From assembly GCA_036937835.1 (NCBI GenBank), contig CM072862.1, forward strand, positions 14,148,501-14,212,500: DNA of 64,000 nucleotides. Reading direction: 5' to 3'. Every line of letters starts with the position of its first letter. Position 1 is the stretch's first letter. Below the pieces are notes generated by a model. That model searched no databases. It was not told the origin of the DNA and saw only the letters and a program-made list of their open reading frames with translations. The position numbers and the translations under genes are program-made. Of the stretch, positions 12,688 through 25,600 are shown piece after piece. The DNA is from Pampus argenteus. Taxonomy: Eukaryota; Chordata; Actinopteri; Scombriformes; Stromateidae.

Positions 12688-15490
12688 TCCGCACAGGGAT
12701 GCAAAAAGAACCAGAGTGATGTGATATACATTAGTGCCATCTGCAGAGAGCCACACCTGCCTCATGTCTCACTGGACTTACACATCTGATGGCCATTGAA
12801 CGAAAATGTAAGTATTTATCAACCTGTCAAATCTGTTGTAATCCTAGTTAAGTGATAAAGTGTTGATGTTGTATATATTGTTTTTCCTGGTAAAAACAGT
12901 AGTAATTCATATTTACTGTAACTGTTCATAACACGGAAAGCCATTACAGTTTGTTCAGATGTATTTTATAGTATAGAATATTGTACCTTATAGCTATGAT
13001 GCAAAATGCTCAAAAACACGTCTAATTATGATGTGCATCAAAAGGTCGCAGAGCAGCGTAAACATTTAGTCAATTCAGATATTTTCATGAAAAAAATAAT
13101 CTTCATGGGAGGATTTGCCATTTTTCTGTATTAATAAATTGTTTATTTGTGAAATTAATTTTTGGTTGGACATTTGAAGACATCACCTTTTAATCTCTGA
13201 ATATGACTTGCTTTGCAAATGCATTGAATATGTCTGTTAGAACTTAATGCTACATACAATAAAGTACTGTACTTTCAGTTTATGATGAAACCTCCACAGG
13301 ATAAATATCCCCACTGATACAATTCAACCTGTTCACCTCAGAGTCAGTCTGTGCTGAGGTGAAGATATGAGGCACATCAAGGAAAAACACTGATCATTGT
13401 TCAGCAATCGGAGGACTGATCACACGATACCACTGGCCAAATCAAGATAGAAAACACACTTCGCCCTTCTTCTCAATGTGCAGCCGACAGGTGGGCTTTT
13501 CACCCTGATAATTAGATAAAGATATTGTTGAGATTTTAGCGCAAAACTCATTAAAAAGCAGAGACAGCGACTAAATGTAATTTGTAAGGCAATCTTGTAG
13601 AGCCTGTAGTTACTGTGAGACATTATTGTTTGCATGGTATCAGAGCAGCTGCCAAACGCACTCAAGAGGTCTGTATACACTGCCAGGGAGAGCTCCAAAG
13701 AATTCCCTTATGTAAAATGGCTTGATAAAAATGACCAAAGCCAAGATAATTTAGCAAATTAATTTCACGATAATTCTATTTTCTTTTCCTCCTATCTCTT
13801 TAATTCTCCTCGTCTCTGTGCTGATTCTCACAGCCTTGCCTGGCGGGCAATAAGTATATGCACCATGAACACATTTAATTTTCCCTGTTAGTCCACAGTG
13901 CGGCCAGAGGTGAGCTTTAATAAGGATCAATGGCACTTTATCTGGGACAGGACCCACTCCCGTGCATGCAAATCACAAAACCAGCAATGGATTCAATTAA
14001 AAAGAGAACCTCCAACCACCAGCACTGGAAATTCAATTAAAGGATTTATGCAAAGGTTCACTGGCTTTTTTGTGTTGCTGTTTCTGTTTATGTAATGAGC
14101 TTTTCATATCAAGAATCAATACATAATCTTGAGTGGGGCCATGGGGAGGGTGGTGGATTGCCTTCTCGTATGCATTGTGGATATAATTCAAGAACAGGCA
14201 TTTCTATAGAGCAGTTAGCAGAATATCTGACCACTCTAATACTCTGCCCACTGGCTATGAACTGGAGTCTCCTTGCCCTGTGGTGTTCTCTTAGAGCGCA
14301 TAACATGCCTTATACTATAGCCACATATGAATTTTACAATATGTATTGACTGAAGCACAACTTGAAGTACAGTGATCCTCGGTAAAACCACTTACAGGAC
14401 TCCCCCTCCCAGTCAGCCCAGCAAAGAGGCTAAAAGGCTGGGGCCCCTGTATCCCCTGTAGCCCCAGTGTGCACCCTAGGGTGTGTGTTTTAGCCTAATG
14501 AAATGGGATCTGAATAGACAATAATCCTTGTAACAAGATTGAACGGGGACACCCATGTCAATATTAGCAAATGGGATTGCTGGCTTTTCGTGTTTGCGCG
14601 TGTACACACACACACACATACCCGTGCTTTCTGGATGCTCTCATACCTGTGTGCCCATCGGTGTAAAAGTGCTCTCTCATTGCTTCTGCACCCAGGTTTT
14701 AAGTGGAACACAAACATAAGTGTTCTGGCTGGACCTCAAGGCTGTGGGTGGGGACCCATAACATTTTCCCACACCTACACGATTAGAGGATTTAAGCCCC
14801 CACCCCCAAAGTTCCTCAGAAGTTTTTGATTAATCTGCTACAGATGCGCCAAGAGGGGATGTTCCAAGACAGAGGTGTAAAAAAGGGATGCTGTGTCGAC
14901 AGAAAAGAGCTGCATAAAATAAAAGCTGTACAATAAATATCTGGCCAGTTAATGAAGAGGGACATAGACATTAGCTGCTGTGCTGTATGGCATCCCCAGA
15001 ATAACTGCCACAGTCTCAGTTTAAAACATCACAGTTCATAGTTCAGTCCATAGTATGGAGGCACTTAAGTGAACAGGAACATCACTTTAAAGATTTGTGC
15101 CACTCATTTCAGGGTGTGGTAGGAGTTTATATATATTTATATTGATACGCTTTTGTATTAAAGAAACAGAAAACTAACTGAATAAATAGAAACATCAGTG
15201 CATTCTAATTCAATGCAATACAATATACATACATGTCTTTAATATCAATATATAGGACAATAAAATTTATTAGAGACACTTTGCATTATGATTAAATCTA
15301 ATGCAACAAAACCTGCACCTTCTGAAAAGAGAGTAGTTAAATCACCAGACGAACACACACCATGAAGGGGCAACGTTGAGTGCTCTATCCTACATCCTAT
15401 CAGCACTCTCAGTGAAGGGACGAGATGTGGAGCAAAAGAAGACTAAAATTACTGTCTGTATGAAAAGTGAAACTAGACAGTCTATTCACA
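12686..15490. other. Non-coding stretch with a possible regulatory segment
   Basis: No gene is recognised. The sequence is unique, with a short AC tract at about 14604-14618. The segment at 13890-14050 is annotated separately. Short frames near 14.1-14.8 kb have no recognisable domain. Confidence 0.45.
13890..14050. promoter_or_regulatory. Candidate conserved enhancer-like segment (POU/homeodomain sites)
   Basis: This complex, non-repetitive segment contains a perfect octamer ATGCAAAT (13966-13973), the POU-factor consensus. It also has two identical ATTCAATTAA blocks at 13991-14000 and 14031-14040, exactly 40 bases apart, with homeodomain-type AATTA cores. Clusters like this are typical of vertebrate developmental enhancers. 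The function is inferred from motif content only, and such motifs are frequent by chance in AT-rich DNA. Confidence 0.25.
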
Positions 15491-15501
15491 TCCTGGGCTG
15501 G

Positions 15502-15511
15502 CTATAAATAG
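15502..15511. promoter_or_regulatory. MEF2-type / TATA-like element CTATAAATAG
   Basis: A perfect match to the MEF2 consensus YTA(W4)TAR, which also reads as a TATA box. It stands at the edge of a locally GC-richer stretch (15510-15690). No downstream coding exon could be identified, so a promoter role is speculative. Confidence 0.2.
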
Positions 15512-15519
15512 GGTAACAC

Positions 15520-18500
15520 AGGAAGTAGCAGGAAGCAGACAGGCAGTCATCACAGCTCCCGTCCTCTTTAGCCCATCAGGCCCTGGATCCCAGCAGACGT
15601 CACCCTATCTACCAAATCAGTATCAGCCGGGGGCCTCGTCCATTCACAAAAGCAGCTCCATACAACTCTCTGCCCCATCGTGTCATTCACAAAGAAGGGA
15701 AAGGCTCCTGTTTCAGTAGTTGATATTCTGTCAGGATGTTACTCTCCCTTTCCTCTTCATGGCACCATATAAAGTAAGTGTGTAACACTATCCACACATA
15801 GGGCCCATTCGTCATATTTATATAGAGGGTGGTGGTAAAAGATCAGGGCTAAAGTGCCCATTTTTCTTCAGATTCAATCACATGATGCTCACAAAAGCTC
15901 TGTCAATCGCAATTAGGTCTAATTGATGTATACCCCTCAACAGCTCTTGATTCTGCTCCAAACTCATTCACTCCAAATAACTAAAATACATGACAACACT
16001 CAAGTTACATCACACGTAACACACACACTGCTAAGGAGTATTGACATATTCCTCCAGAAATGACACAGTGCTCTTGTGTTGCAAGAAAATTAAATGTTGT
16101 AATGTATTTGAATCACAGCAGTTACGTGTTGTTATAGTCGTCTTTTTTAATAAACTGTTAATAGCCTACAGCTACAGTGAAGTAAACAGAAGTAAACGCA
16201 TCTTCTTGAAAACGGGTATTGCTGTTTTGTTTCACTGAATCAGTGATACAGCAGCCTGCTGCTTCATCCTGCTAACAGCAAACTGCCTGTAGACACTACC
16301 TCACCTTTCCCTCTCTCCTAATCACCAATTAGGACTCCATTAGTCTGGCCTGGCAGCTCATTTGCTCTGGAGGCAGCTGAGGGGGCCTGGTGTGTGGGGA
16401 CCCCTGCCCACTGTGTTCCACCCCAGCAACCACAGCACCACATGACTGTCACAGTAACACTGCCACCAAGTCTCCTTGTTCCACAAATGAAAGTCCCTTT
16501 TCTCCTCCCTTACCACTTCCTGCCTAACAATGCTTTGCCGGGGAAATCCTCTACCACAATGGCAGACTCCGCACAGAGACTCTCCCTCTGAGAATGTGGG
16601 AAAAGGGGATGCGTGGCATGGGGGAGGAGCAACTGGCGGACAATTAATGCAAGTCAGTGGAACCACTTGTTAGGAACTTCATTAAATGTCTATCCCCTTG
16701 GTGAACGGGTGAAGTGGGACCCTTATTAGCCGGGTAGGGAGACATCCTTCTAGAGCTGCAAGATGCCTGAGAGCCTCACTGCCAACTGCCTGAGAAAGCT
16801 TGTGGGGAACAGGGGGAAACGCAGGACAGCCAGAGGTAGAGGAATGGTGGGGAGCAGGAGGAGTATTTAGATGAGAGAGGGAGCAGGGACCAAGTCAGAT
16901 TCAAGGCACCAAAAAGCCCCTCAGCAACATTGTGAAATTACCCCACTGGCAAGCAAGATGAGGCCAAAGCTCTCAGGAACTTGTTAAAGCCACTGGTTCC
17001 TAAACCCTCCCCCATCCCTTCTCTTGGATAATGTCACACCAGAGGACCTTTGGTCAAAAGTTCAGCACGTGCATATGTAAAAAAGTAGTGCTAAAGGCAG
17101 CCAATAAGTTATAAGATGGGGAAAGTACAAGATGTCACAGAAAACTATACATGTGGCTGTGTGTACACATTTAAACATATGTGTTTCTGTGTTAGAAAAA
17201 CAAAAATCAGTTGTACAAAGGCCAATGACAACCGTAATCTAGTTCCTCTAGCTAGTCTCCATGATAGCATCATCAGTGCCGCATTTCTACTGCCTTTTAT
17301 TCCACTCCCCATCTGTTAAGCTGTTAAGAATCAGGAACAACTTGCTGTGGATAATATATCGGGTATGTTTTCATGTTAGTTTATTTGAGGATAAAATTGA
17401 AACAGAAAAATAGTTTGCTTTTTCAGAAGGCGTTTGCATAAAATTTTACACTTAGCCTTCGTGACTACCATGGCCATCTTGTACACGTTAAGAATATACA
17501 ATAACTGTAAGCAAATGTATCAATTGAGTGAAAAACAAATCAAATATAACTCATGTATATTTTGGCTTTCTTTAGTTTTATTTTGTTATATAATTTCCAA
17601 TATGCTGGCATCTGCAGTCTTTGTAATCTCCATGGATCCCAGGAGCATGTACAAGCAATTAAAACAATAGCATCTTTACGCCCCTGCAACCAATAAACAA
17701 GCTAATGTCACTGCTCTATAAAGACACTTAGCGTCTGGGGCAATACCCCAGGTGGATTAGAACACAGCTCTGCGCTTTTAATACCAGACTATAAAGAAGG
17801 TTTAAAGAAATGCATACACTTTATTAAAGAGACTCCAAGGAAATAATATCAAATGCATAACCAAGACAACACAGTGAAGTTCGGGTGTAAATTCAAAGAG
17901 CATACGATTTAAATTGAAGTTTATTTATCAACACTCATTCTGCATTGCCAGTGTCCGGGGGGATTTGTTCCTTTAAGAAATCTTAAATGTACCTCTTAAT
18001 TAACTGTACATATTTTAGAATAAGTGGAACTTCCTGAGATTTTCTCAGTCTACTGCCATTCAAGCCAGATATTTAGCCACCTCAATGTATAACGATTGAG
18101 GGGTGATATAACAGCCAATGGTCAGTGTGTATGCACAACAGTTAAGGGCTCAGTTTTGACATCAGTTTGAGCCTAAGACCTGGAACACAACCAGAAATGT
18201 AGAACGTTTGTGGTGCTGACTCGACATTGGCAAGGGAATCTCCAACTCTAACCTCTAGAGGGGAACAAGAGAGCAATGGGATCCCACACAGCCACAGGTG
18301 CCATCCAGGCCTGAACCTGAGAACCTCCCTCTGCTCAACCGCACCACAAGCCCAAGGGCAAGGAAGTCCTTTCCATGAGTCAGTACATTTTTCCTGCTAA
18401 ATCCTGAAAATAAGGAGAGAAAAGCATTGGGCAACATGTGTACAGGGTGTATATTATAGAAGGAGAGAGAAATGGAGAGAATACTGGTGCTGGTAAGAAG

Positions 18501-21500
18501 AGAGAGAGACATGAAGTGTGTGGGACCACGTCTCAGATTCCTAATATGCTGCTTTCGTTGGCCTCACCCCAAAGGTTTAACAGTACTGTCCTGGGAGTGA
18601 TCCAGTACCTTCAGTTTCCTCTGCTCTGACAGACTGTGCGTGGATTTACCCCATTCTCTCTTTCCTTTTTAGATTACATTTTATTCTGTGTTTTACGAAA
18701 AGGTCTGATGGGACTTTCCTTTACCCCAGGTAAATAAGCCATGCAGCTGGGCAAACAGAACCCCAACCTAGCACTGGGGTCAGTATAAAATTGGGTAAGA
18801 GGAGAAAGAAAGAGAGACTTTGAGAAGGGCGTTAGCAAATGAAAATAGTGTACATGCGTGAAATTGAGAGATTTTAGAAAGGTTTGGTTGAGCTGTACTA
18901 CACTGCCCACACATTTACACACAGATCCAGGTTCTGTCCCAGGCAAGGAGACAAGCTCCACAGCCTCCAAGGCCAGATTATGCAATATTTTCCCCAAGTG
19001 ATGGGACGAGCTGGCCAAACTGAGCTCAAGAGAAGCCTCAAGCAACATAATGTGACGGAGAAATTTACTAAAGACATAACTAAACTAAAAGATTCTGTCT
19101 GTACCCTCATTCATGGCACAACTGAACCATCATCTGTTATTTTCATGCTGATGAATCATTCTGTCATGATCCAAAAAGCTCGCCTCCTTCTTGCATACGT
19201 CTTTCTCCGCTCCACTTCTGAAATGTTCCCGGTGGGATACGAAGGTGTACCGAGGACAGATCAAAACCGCGTCACAGCTGGAATGTGATGCAGTCATGCC
19301 CGTCGATATCGAGGCATAAGGGTCGGACAAAAATCGCAGTGTGCCTTGCTATTCTCACTGTGGCAGTGCTGAGAGGTTGAGGTGTTGATGACCCCTATAA
19401 CAAACAGTTAGGAAAATCCACAGAGTTGATGTCTGGACAATGCTCAGGTTTAATTACACATAAGACACAGTAAGACTTAAATCTGTTGTGGGGAAATAGC
19501 CCTAACCTGTCTTGTGTTAATTCAATAACATTACAGGTTATGTGCTGTTAATTAAACAAAGATGGGTCCAACTTTGTTTTAATTGTTGACCAACACATTT
19601 ATTTGTTTTTGTTTTGTTGTCATGTGTTGAAAAAAAGCCACATCAATCTTTGCACATTTCCTTAGCGCTAATAAAGCTGGAGAGGAGAACAGTCTTGTGG
19701 ACTAGCTATCCTGTGATTGTTGTCACTGTGACTGAAAACAGTGCAGGAGGAACAAGATGAACACATCAATACTCGTAGGGATGAATGGACTCATCCTGAT
19801 AAGCAGAACACATGCTTTTTAGTGAAAAGGCCATCAGGAGAGCCCATCCAGACAGGGTAAAGCATGTGTGAAATACACGGAAATATTTGCAGTGCTTCTT
19901 AGACAGCAGGGAGAATGATTTCAAGCAAAGAAAGAGGAGAAGACAGGCGGAGAATCAGGGGATTATAAGAGGCAGCACTGGGAATAGCTCAACTTTTAAC
20001 TCACTGGGCAAGTGCTGTTCATCTTACACAGTCAGTGCTGCCAGGAAAAATATTTTTATTCTTAATGACAGATGTAGTACATAGAGCACTGCTTTATTTG
20101 TCTGAGTTAACTCTTGTTTTGCATTAATATTCTTCATGGCCTCTTTCCAAAGATTATCTTAAAACATGGATGTATATCAGTAGATAAATGGTAAGCAAAC
20201 CCTTTTATATGAAACATAACCCTTTGTATGAAATTTTAAAAAAGTGTTATAATGTAGTCTGTGCCTTTAGAGAATACCAAATTTCTGTAATGTTATGTAA
20301 ACTTGAGACAGACAGAAACTATGGAGAAACTGGATTTTACAAAATTGCAAACTGACAATATGATTTTGCACCTCTGTGAGAGACAAATACATCTAGCTGA
20401 TAGATGTGCCTCGTATAAGTCACAGACATAGAGTTCTCAGTGTATAGGCAACAGATTTATCTGTTTAGTATCTCTACGCCTGTTCATCTGTTCACAGTAT
20501 TGGCTCTGTGTGTGAGCAAGAAGTATAAAACGGAGATAAACGCAAGCCTCGAAGGCACACGAGCGGAGAGGAACCAGTGCCAGAGAGACTGAGTCAGACT
20601 TAGCGTTGGCAGAGCAGAGGGATGTTTTCACAGCACATCATGTTTGAGTACACATCAAACATGCCATGCGTCGCTCTTTGATTGTCTCTGGTGAAGCTGC
20701 TTTGTGACAGGTGTTAGACGAGGTCCCTGGGTAGCATGGTGTTAATACACACTCATAAAGACGTGTTGTGCATTTGGCAAATAGAGATGACAGGAACCTC
20801 CCAGATGATGTTCATGTTAAGGTAATGTTTGTGAATGCAACACAATGAATATGCCAGAATACTGTAATCTGTTAATTGCAGAAATATAACGGTATCAAGC
20901 TTTTAACAAGCACACGTCTTAATTCCCCGGGGCTCCAGCTTTCGAAATGTTTGAATGAAACTACAAACTCCAGCTGCTTCTCAGCAGTATGAAAAATGTT
21001 GACTGTACATTGTATAAGTATTGCTTCCCTCTTTTGGCTAGCCTCTCTGCTTCACTACACCAACAATAAGAGCCAAAACCTGTTTAACATCGATTTGATG
21101 AGAGCAGGTTTACACTAAACAGACGCCATACAGAAAGAACCAGATCAGACCACGTATATTGAGTATTTTCTCAGTGTCTGTTATTATTGTGTGTTCAGTT
21201 CAATACATGTCATCTCCCCACGCCTGTTTCCATTCCCTCATCATCCCAGACCACAGTGAGGTAGATATAAGACAATCTTCTTATTAACAGTAAAACCACA
21301 GTCTAGTGGTCACACGTGTAATTTCTCTATAGGACACATTCTCCACCCCCAGTGTGTGTGTGTGGAAGCTATGGGCTTTAATCGCATTGCCCCTTACACT
21401 AGAATAACTGTGAGTACTTTCTTGGCAAAGGCGTCCACAGCTCAAGGGGTTACTGTATGGTCGATCCTCCAGCGAGGTCCTTTCCATTCTGATTCAATCA

Positions 21501-22680
21501 ATCTTTATTCCATCCACTGCCAAAATCAATTGCACTCCGCTTGGGATGCCTGCTTAAAATGTGGGGAGGTACAGAGTCAGGCGGAGTACTCCAAGAGTAC
21601 GCCACGGTGCAGCTACATTTCAAGACTGAAAGGGTTCCCTTACTCCCTTACAGTGTAATATGTAGGACCAGTCCGATGCCTCTGATCTGACAACAAAATG
21701 ACAATAGCTATGTTGTAATATTGCTAACTTTACCTCTAGAACAGGAGACATGGTTTTCTTTGAGACGATGACAATGTTGTTGATGTCTCACAAACCATTA
21801 TTGAAGAGAGTATAAAGGATGTGATACAGGTGCAGGTATTGACTGTAGGACTGGTGGAAGCTTAATTTAAATTAGTTTTTTAAGTTTCAGAATTTGTTTT
21901 ATAAATTTCTTACTGCAGTCAATCAAAGGAAATCATACCCATCTTGCCATTTAAGCAAATCCTCAAATCTCTACTATGATCTTGTACTATTATATATGAT
22001 AATTTAATAATGTATCAGAAAAAAACAGAAGAGTAAAATCCGATTTAAATTTGTCTCCTGTCTATTCACTGTGTGTGATTGATGAGTCATCCGTTTTTCA
22101 CCTCTATTTCACAAGGAGACCATTAAAATGCTCACCAGTTGGAAGCACAGAGAGTCAGAGACACAGGTCAAACTGACCCTAATTTGGAAACAAAGAATAA
22201 ATGGTTGTTGAGGCCATCCATCAATAGTGTGTAATATCAACCAGCCATCTATAACCTACTTATCCTCCCCCACTCAATCTATTGGTGAGGTGCAGCTCAG
22301 ACAAACATTTGCTTATTTTTTTAAAATTACAGATGGAGACATTATAGCGCTAGACATTAAAGCTGTGTAGTTGCAAACTAACATGCTTTGGTAAACAGTT
22401 TGTGTCAATAGTTTGTAGCAGGTACTAGCCAGGCCTATTTCCTCAAGCACTGCGCCCCCACCCACCAACCGAGTTTCCTTGTGTAACTTTGTAGTTTCCA
22501 CCCCTGCCTGGTGTGGACACATTGGCCTCTCCAGCCGGCCATCGGCAGGCACCTGACAGCTGAAAAAATATAAGGCCTACTTAATGAGTTTTTTGAGAGA
22601 GTTGGAAGTGGCTGTGTTCATGCTCCAGTGCCCAGAGTTATGAGATAACCAAGCAGTAGCAGGCCCTCAAACACAAGCTG
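15520..22680. other. Non-coding stretch, no gene recognised
   Basis: About 7 kb of mostly unique sequence. The longest open frame (18884-19288, plus strand, about 134 codons) has no domain, no signal peptide and overlaps open frames on the other strand, so I read it as chance. A short GT run occurs at about 21353-21363. A block at 18240-18370 has a vague tRNA-SINE look on the minus strand, with a weak B-box-like GGTTCAGGCCT, but it is not convincing. Confidence 0.45.
20639..20663. repeat. Short perfect inverted repeat CATGTTTGA / TCAAACATG
   Basis: Nine-base arms (20639-20647 and 20655-20663) separated by seven bases. It could be a dimeric protein-binding site or a chance palindrome. Confidence 0.6.
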
Positions 22681-22698
22681 CAGCCTTGATCAAGGCTG
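22681..22698. repeat. 18-bp perfect palindrome CAGCCTTGATCAAGGCTG
   Basis: Every base pairs with its mirror partner and there is no spacer. The centre is TGATCA. Even palindromes of this length are uncommon by chance in 64 kb. It may bind a dimeric factor or be a cruciform-prone leftover, and nothing around it identifies a function. Confidence 0.8.
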
Positions 22699-25600
22699 AA
22701 ACTACAGGTGAAGGCCTAGATGATGACTAAGCAGTTGCTCTGACAATGAGAGCAATACTGATAATTAGTTTGTTTATTTAGTTAATTTTGTGAACTGTAT
22801 CTGTATTTCCACATACTTTTACAGGATCTGATCAAATTACTTCTCGACTTAAAATTCTGGTGAAATTTGGAAGAAAACATAACAATAAAATATTTTTTTA
22901 AAATACCAATTTAAGTTTAAAACTCTAGTTTTACTCTATGCACTGTTTATTTTGCCAATGCTTTGGTGCAGCTCCTTTGCACTTTCTCCACACCTTCAGT
23001 ATAAATACGGTATACTGGGAGCTGTCCACGCCTCATTTACAGGTTGCACTTGGCAAACAGTTTTTGGATATATATGAAGACATAAAATCCTGGTCAAAAT
23101 TAATTTAAGACAGCAAGTTCTTTTCAACCATTTTTAGTAAAAACAAAAATGTCAATGGCAAATATTAAGTGTTATTCATAACTCTTTTTATCCGTTTAAT
23201 TTTCTTGCATATCTAGAGTATCTCTTTGTATCTCCTACAGTTAATGATGAAGTGATGGAAAGACAAAGGAGTCTCTTTGAGGCAGGGTAATGACTGCCCC
23301 TGCATTTAGCTACATTGCAGCAACTATCCCATATGGGAAAGGAGGGCAGATAGAAGAGGCTTTTGGCCCACATCCAACGCAAACAGGGCCTTGAATCTTC
23401 AGCAAAGAGCTCTTTGCCAGAACACTAGCTCTCTGTGAAGGCAGAAAAAGGGGGATAGGAAAGGAAAAGGAGAGAAGACTTGATTAGGAAACCTTAATGG
23501 GACTACCCTGTCACATTGCATGGGTGTTTGGGCCATGGTCCAAAGCATTACTGACACTGCACTAAAGTAACAAAGAGAAGGTGAGGATCATACAGCTGCT
23601 GCACTAAGAAACTTCCCAAAACTCAATTCCCCCCTTACACTCCAGGTGAATAATAAAATTAGACTTAGGTAATCACTCATTAAAACAAACTGCAGTTGAG
23701 GCAGCATTTTACTGTGCGATATAATTGTTACCAGTAAGATGAGCTGTATACATATATATTTTATAGCCAGTGAGCTAGTTCTACACTTAAAGGCCTTTGC
23801 GAAACTATAGATTTTGTTAAATGTCTTCATTAAACAATACTTTCTTTCATTATGCCACACAAAGTGATGTGTATTAAAGGAGTGGGCTGAAACACAAACG
23901 ATATGCAAAGTGGAATTTCAACTACATGAAATATAATCACGGTGCCACACACTCAAACAATTACAGAACTATTTAAAGTGTGATCATGTAGATGGCTAAT
24001 TTGGCCACTTTGATTTTCCCTTTCCTGAGTCTAAATACAGAGAGCTGAGCTCCAGTGAACAGATGAAATGCATGAGGTGTTGAGGAGGTGCAGTGCAGGT
24101 TCACTGACAGCTGGGAATGATGAAGGCCGAGGTGTGGCCCCACAACACTGAGCCCCAACACAACCTAGTAACTCATTTACTACCAGAAAAAAAAAACATA
24201 AAAGAGCTATTGTATTATGTTCAAAGATGTTCCATGTCTTTGTATTTCAACTGTAATTGTTTTTGGCTGGAAATGGCTGTTCACTCTAAAAGCAAACTGT
24301 GATACAGGATAAAGGTAAATGAAAAGCGGTGAAAAGAGCGTAACTCAGACCTTAGTAATTGCTCATTTGTAACCCAAAGCCTGGCTCCCCTAGTGGGTGC
24401 AGTAGAGAGAGTGATGGGGTGTGCTAGCTGGGGCCCCAGTGTGATTGGGTGCTCTGAGCAGTATACCCTGACTTGGCTTCCAGTATGGTTTGCTTAATTT
24501 GAAGAGTGACCTTGAGTGGGACAGCGCTCCTCTCTCGTTCCTGCTCTCCTCCCTAAACCATCTTTTCCCTCCCTCTGTCAAGGGTATTAAAGATTTGCCA
24601 AGCCGCCGTCAACACATGAGCTTCAGAGGAATTACAAGCTGCCCAAACCAGTGCTGTTTCCGATGAATAAGACTAGTGTCCTCACTCCTACTGTGTCTTT
24701 ATGCATTCGTCCCTCTGTCATCCTGCTCCAGCACTGTGTTCAACATCTAGGAGCAGGTAAGAATAAAGCATAGCCAAACAACGATTCCTTTATTGTAAAT
24801 ATAGTAAATAACATTTAACTCATTCTGATTAGGCTTTTTTTTCTGACGTGAACGGTGTACAGTGAATGGCCACACATTTGTATTGCGTAATGCTAAACTC
24901 TATAAGGGAGTGTTTGCTTCTGACCAGAGATTCTCCTCTTACCCACTCCAGACAAAATATGGGAGGCACACAGATCCCGGGGCAACAGCGAATGTGGGGG
25001 TGAAGAGAAGGAAAGAGTTAAAGCTCCACCCTGGCCCACATTAAAAGAAGGACGTGAGGCCATCAAAGAGCAAGACATTTCATGTGGATTTTCTGCAAAA
25101 ATGCAACTTAACTTGTGTGTATGTAATATGAAACGTATTATCTTTTTTTCTAGCTATGACGTCTGAACATGTCTCGACTAATTCAGCCTCAATGGGATAA
25201 ATCCTCAAGCCAGTCATTCCCTAATTAGAGACAATTACTGAATAAAGAGTGCTAAAAGACCAAAGGAAATGGCTTGAAAGTGAGAAAGAGTGGCAGCCCA
25301 CAGTCATACAGTAACACCGAGTTGAGCAATGAAGAGCACAGATAACTAATTCATGGAACAACCGTAGACATTGGAAAATATGGTCCTGCGATGACAAAAT
25401 AATCACAGGATGACAAAATAATAATAGGAAAGAGGAATCATCCTGGACAGACTTTAAAGCCCCCTAGATTTACCCCATCAAATCTTTTAACATGTACGCA
25501 CTGCCACAAGCAGAAGGAGCAATTTACATTGCTTTGGAGCACTGTCTGGGTTTACATGAGGATTAAGGTTTGGCTGTCGACTCAGAATCCAATGTGAGGC

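Noticed and set aside
18240..18370. Possible tRNA-derived SINE on the minus strand
   Set aside because: Only a weak B-box-like GGTTCAGGCCT is seen, with no clear A box, tail or target duplication.
18884..19288. 134-codon plus-strand open frame
   Set aside because: No domain, no signal peptide, no splice context, and competing frames on the other strand; a frame of this length is expected by chance in 64 kb.
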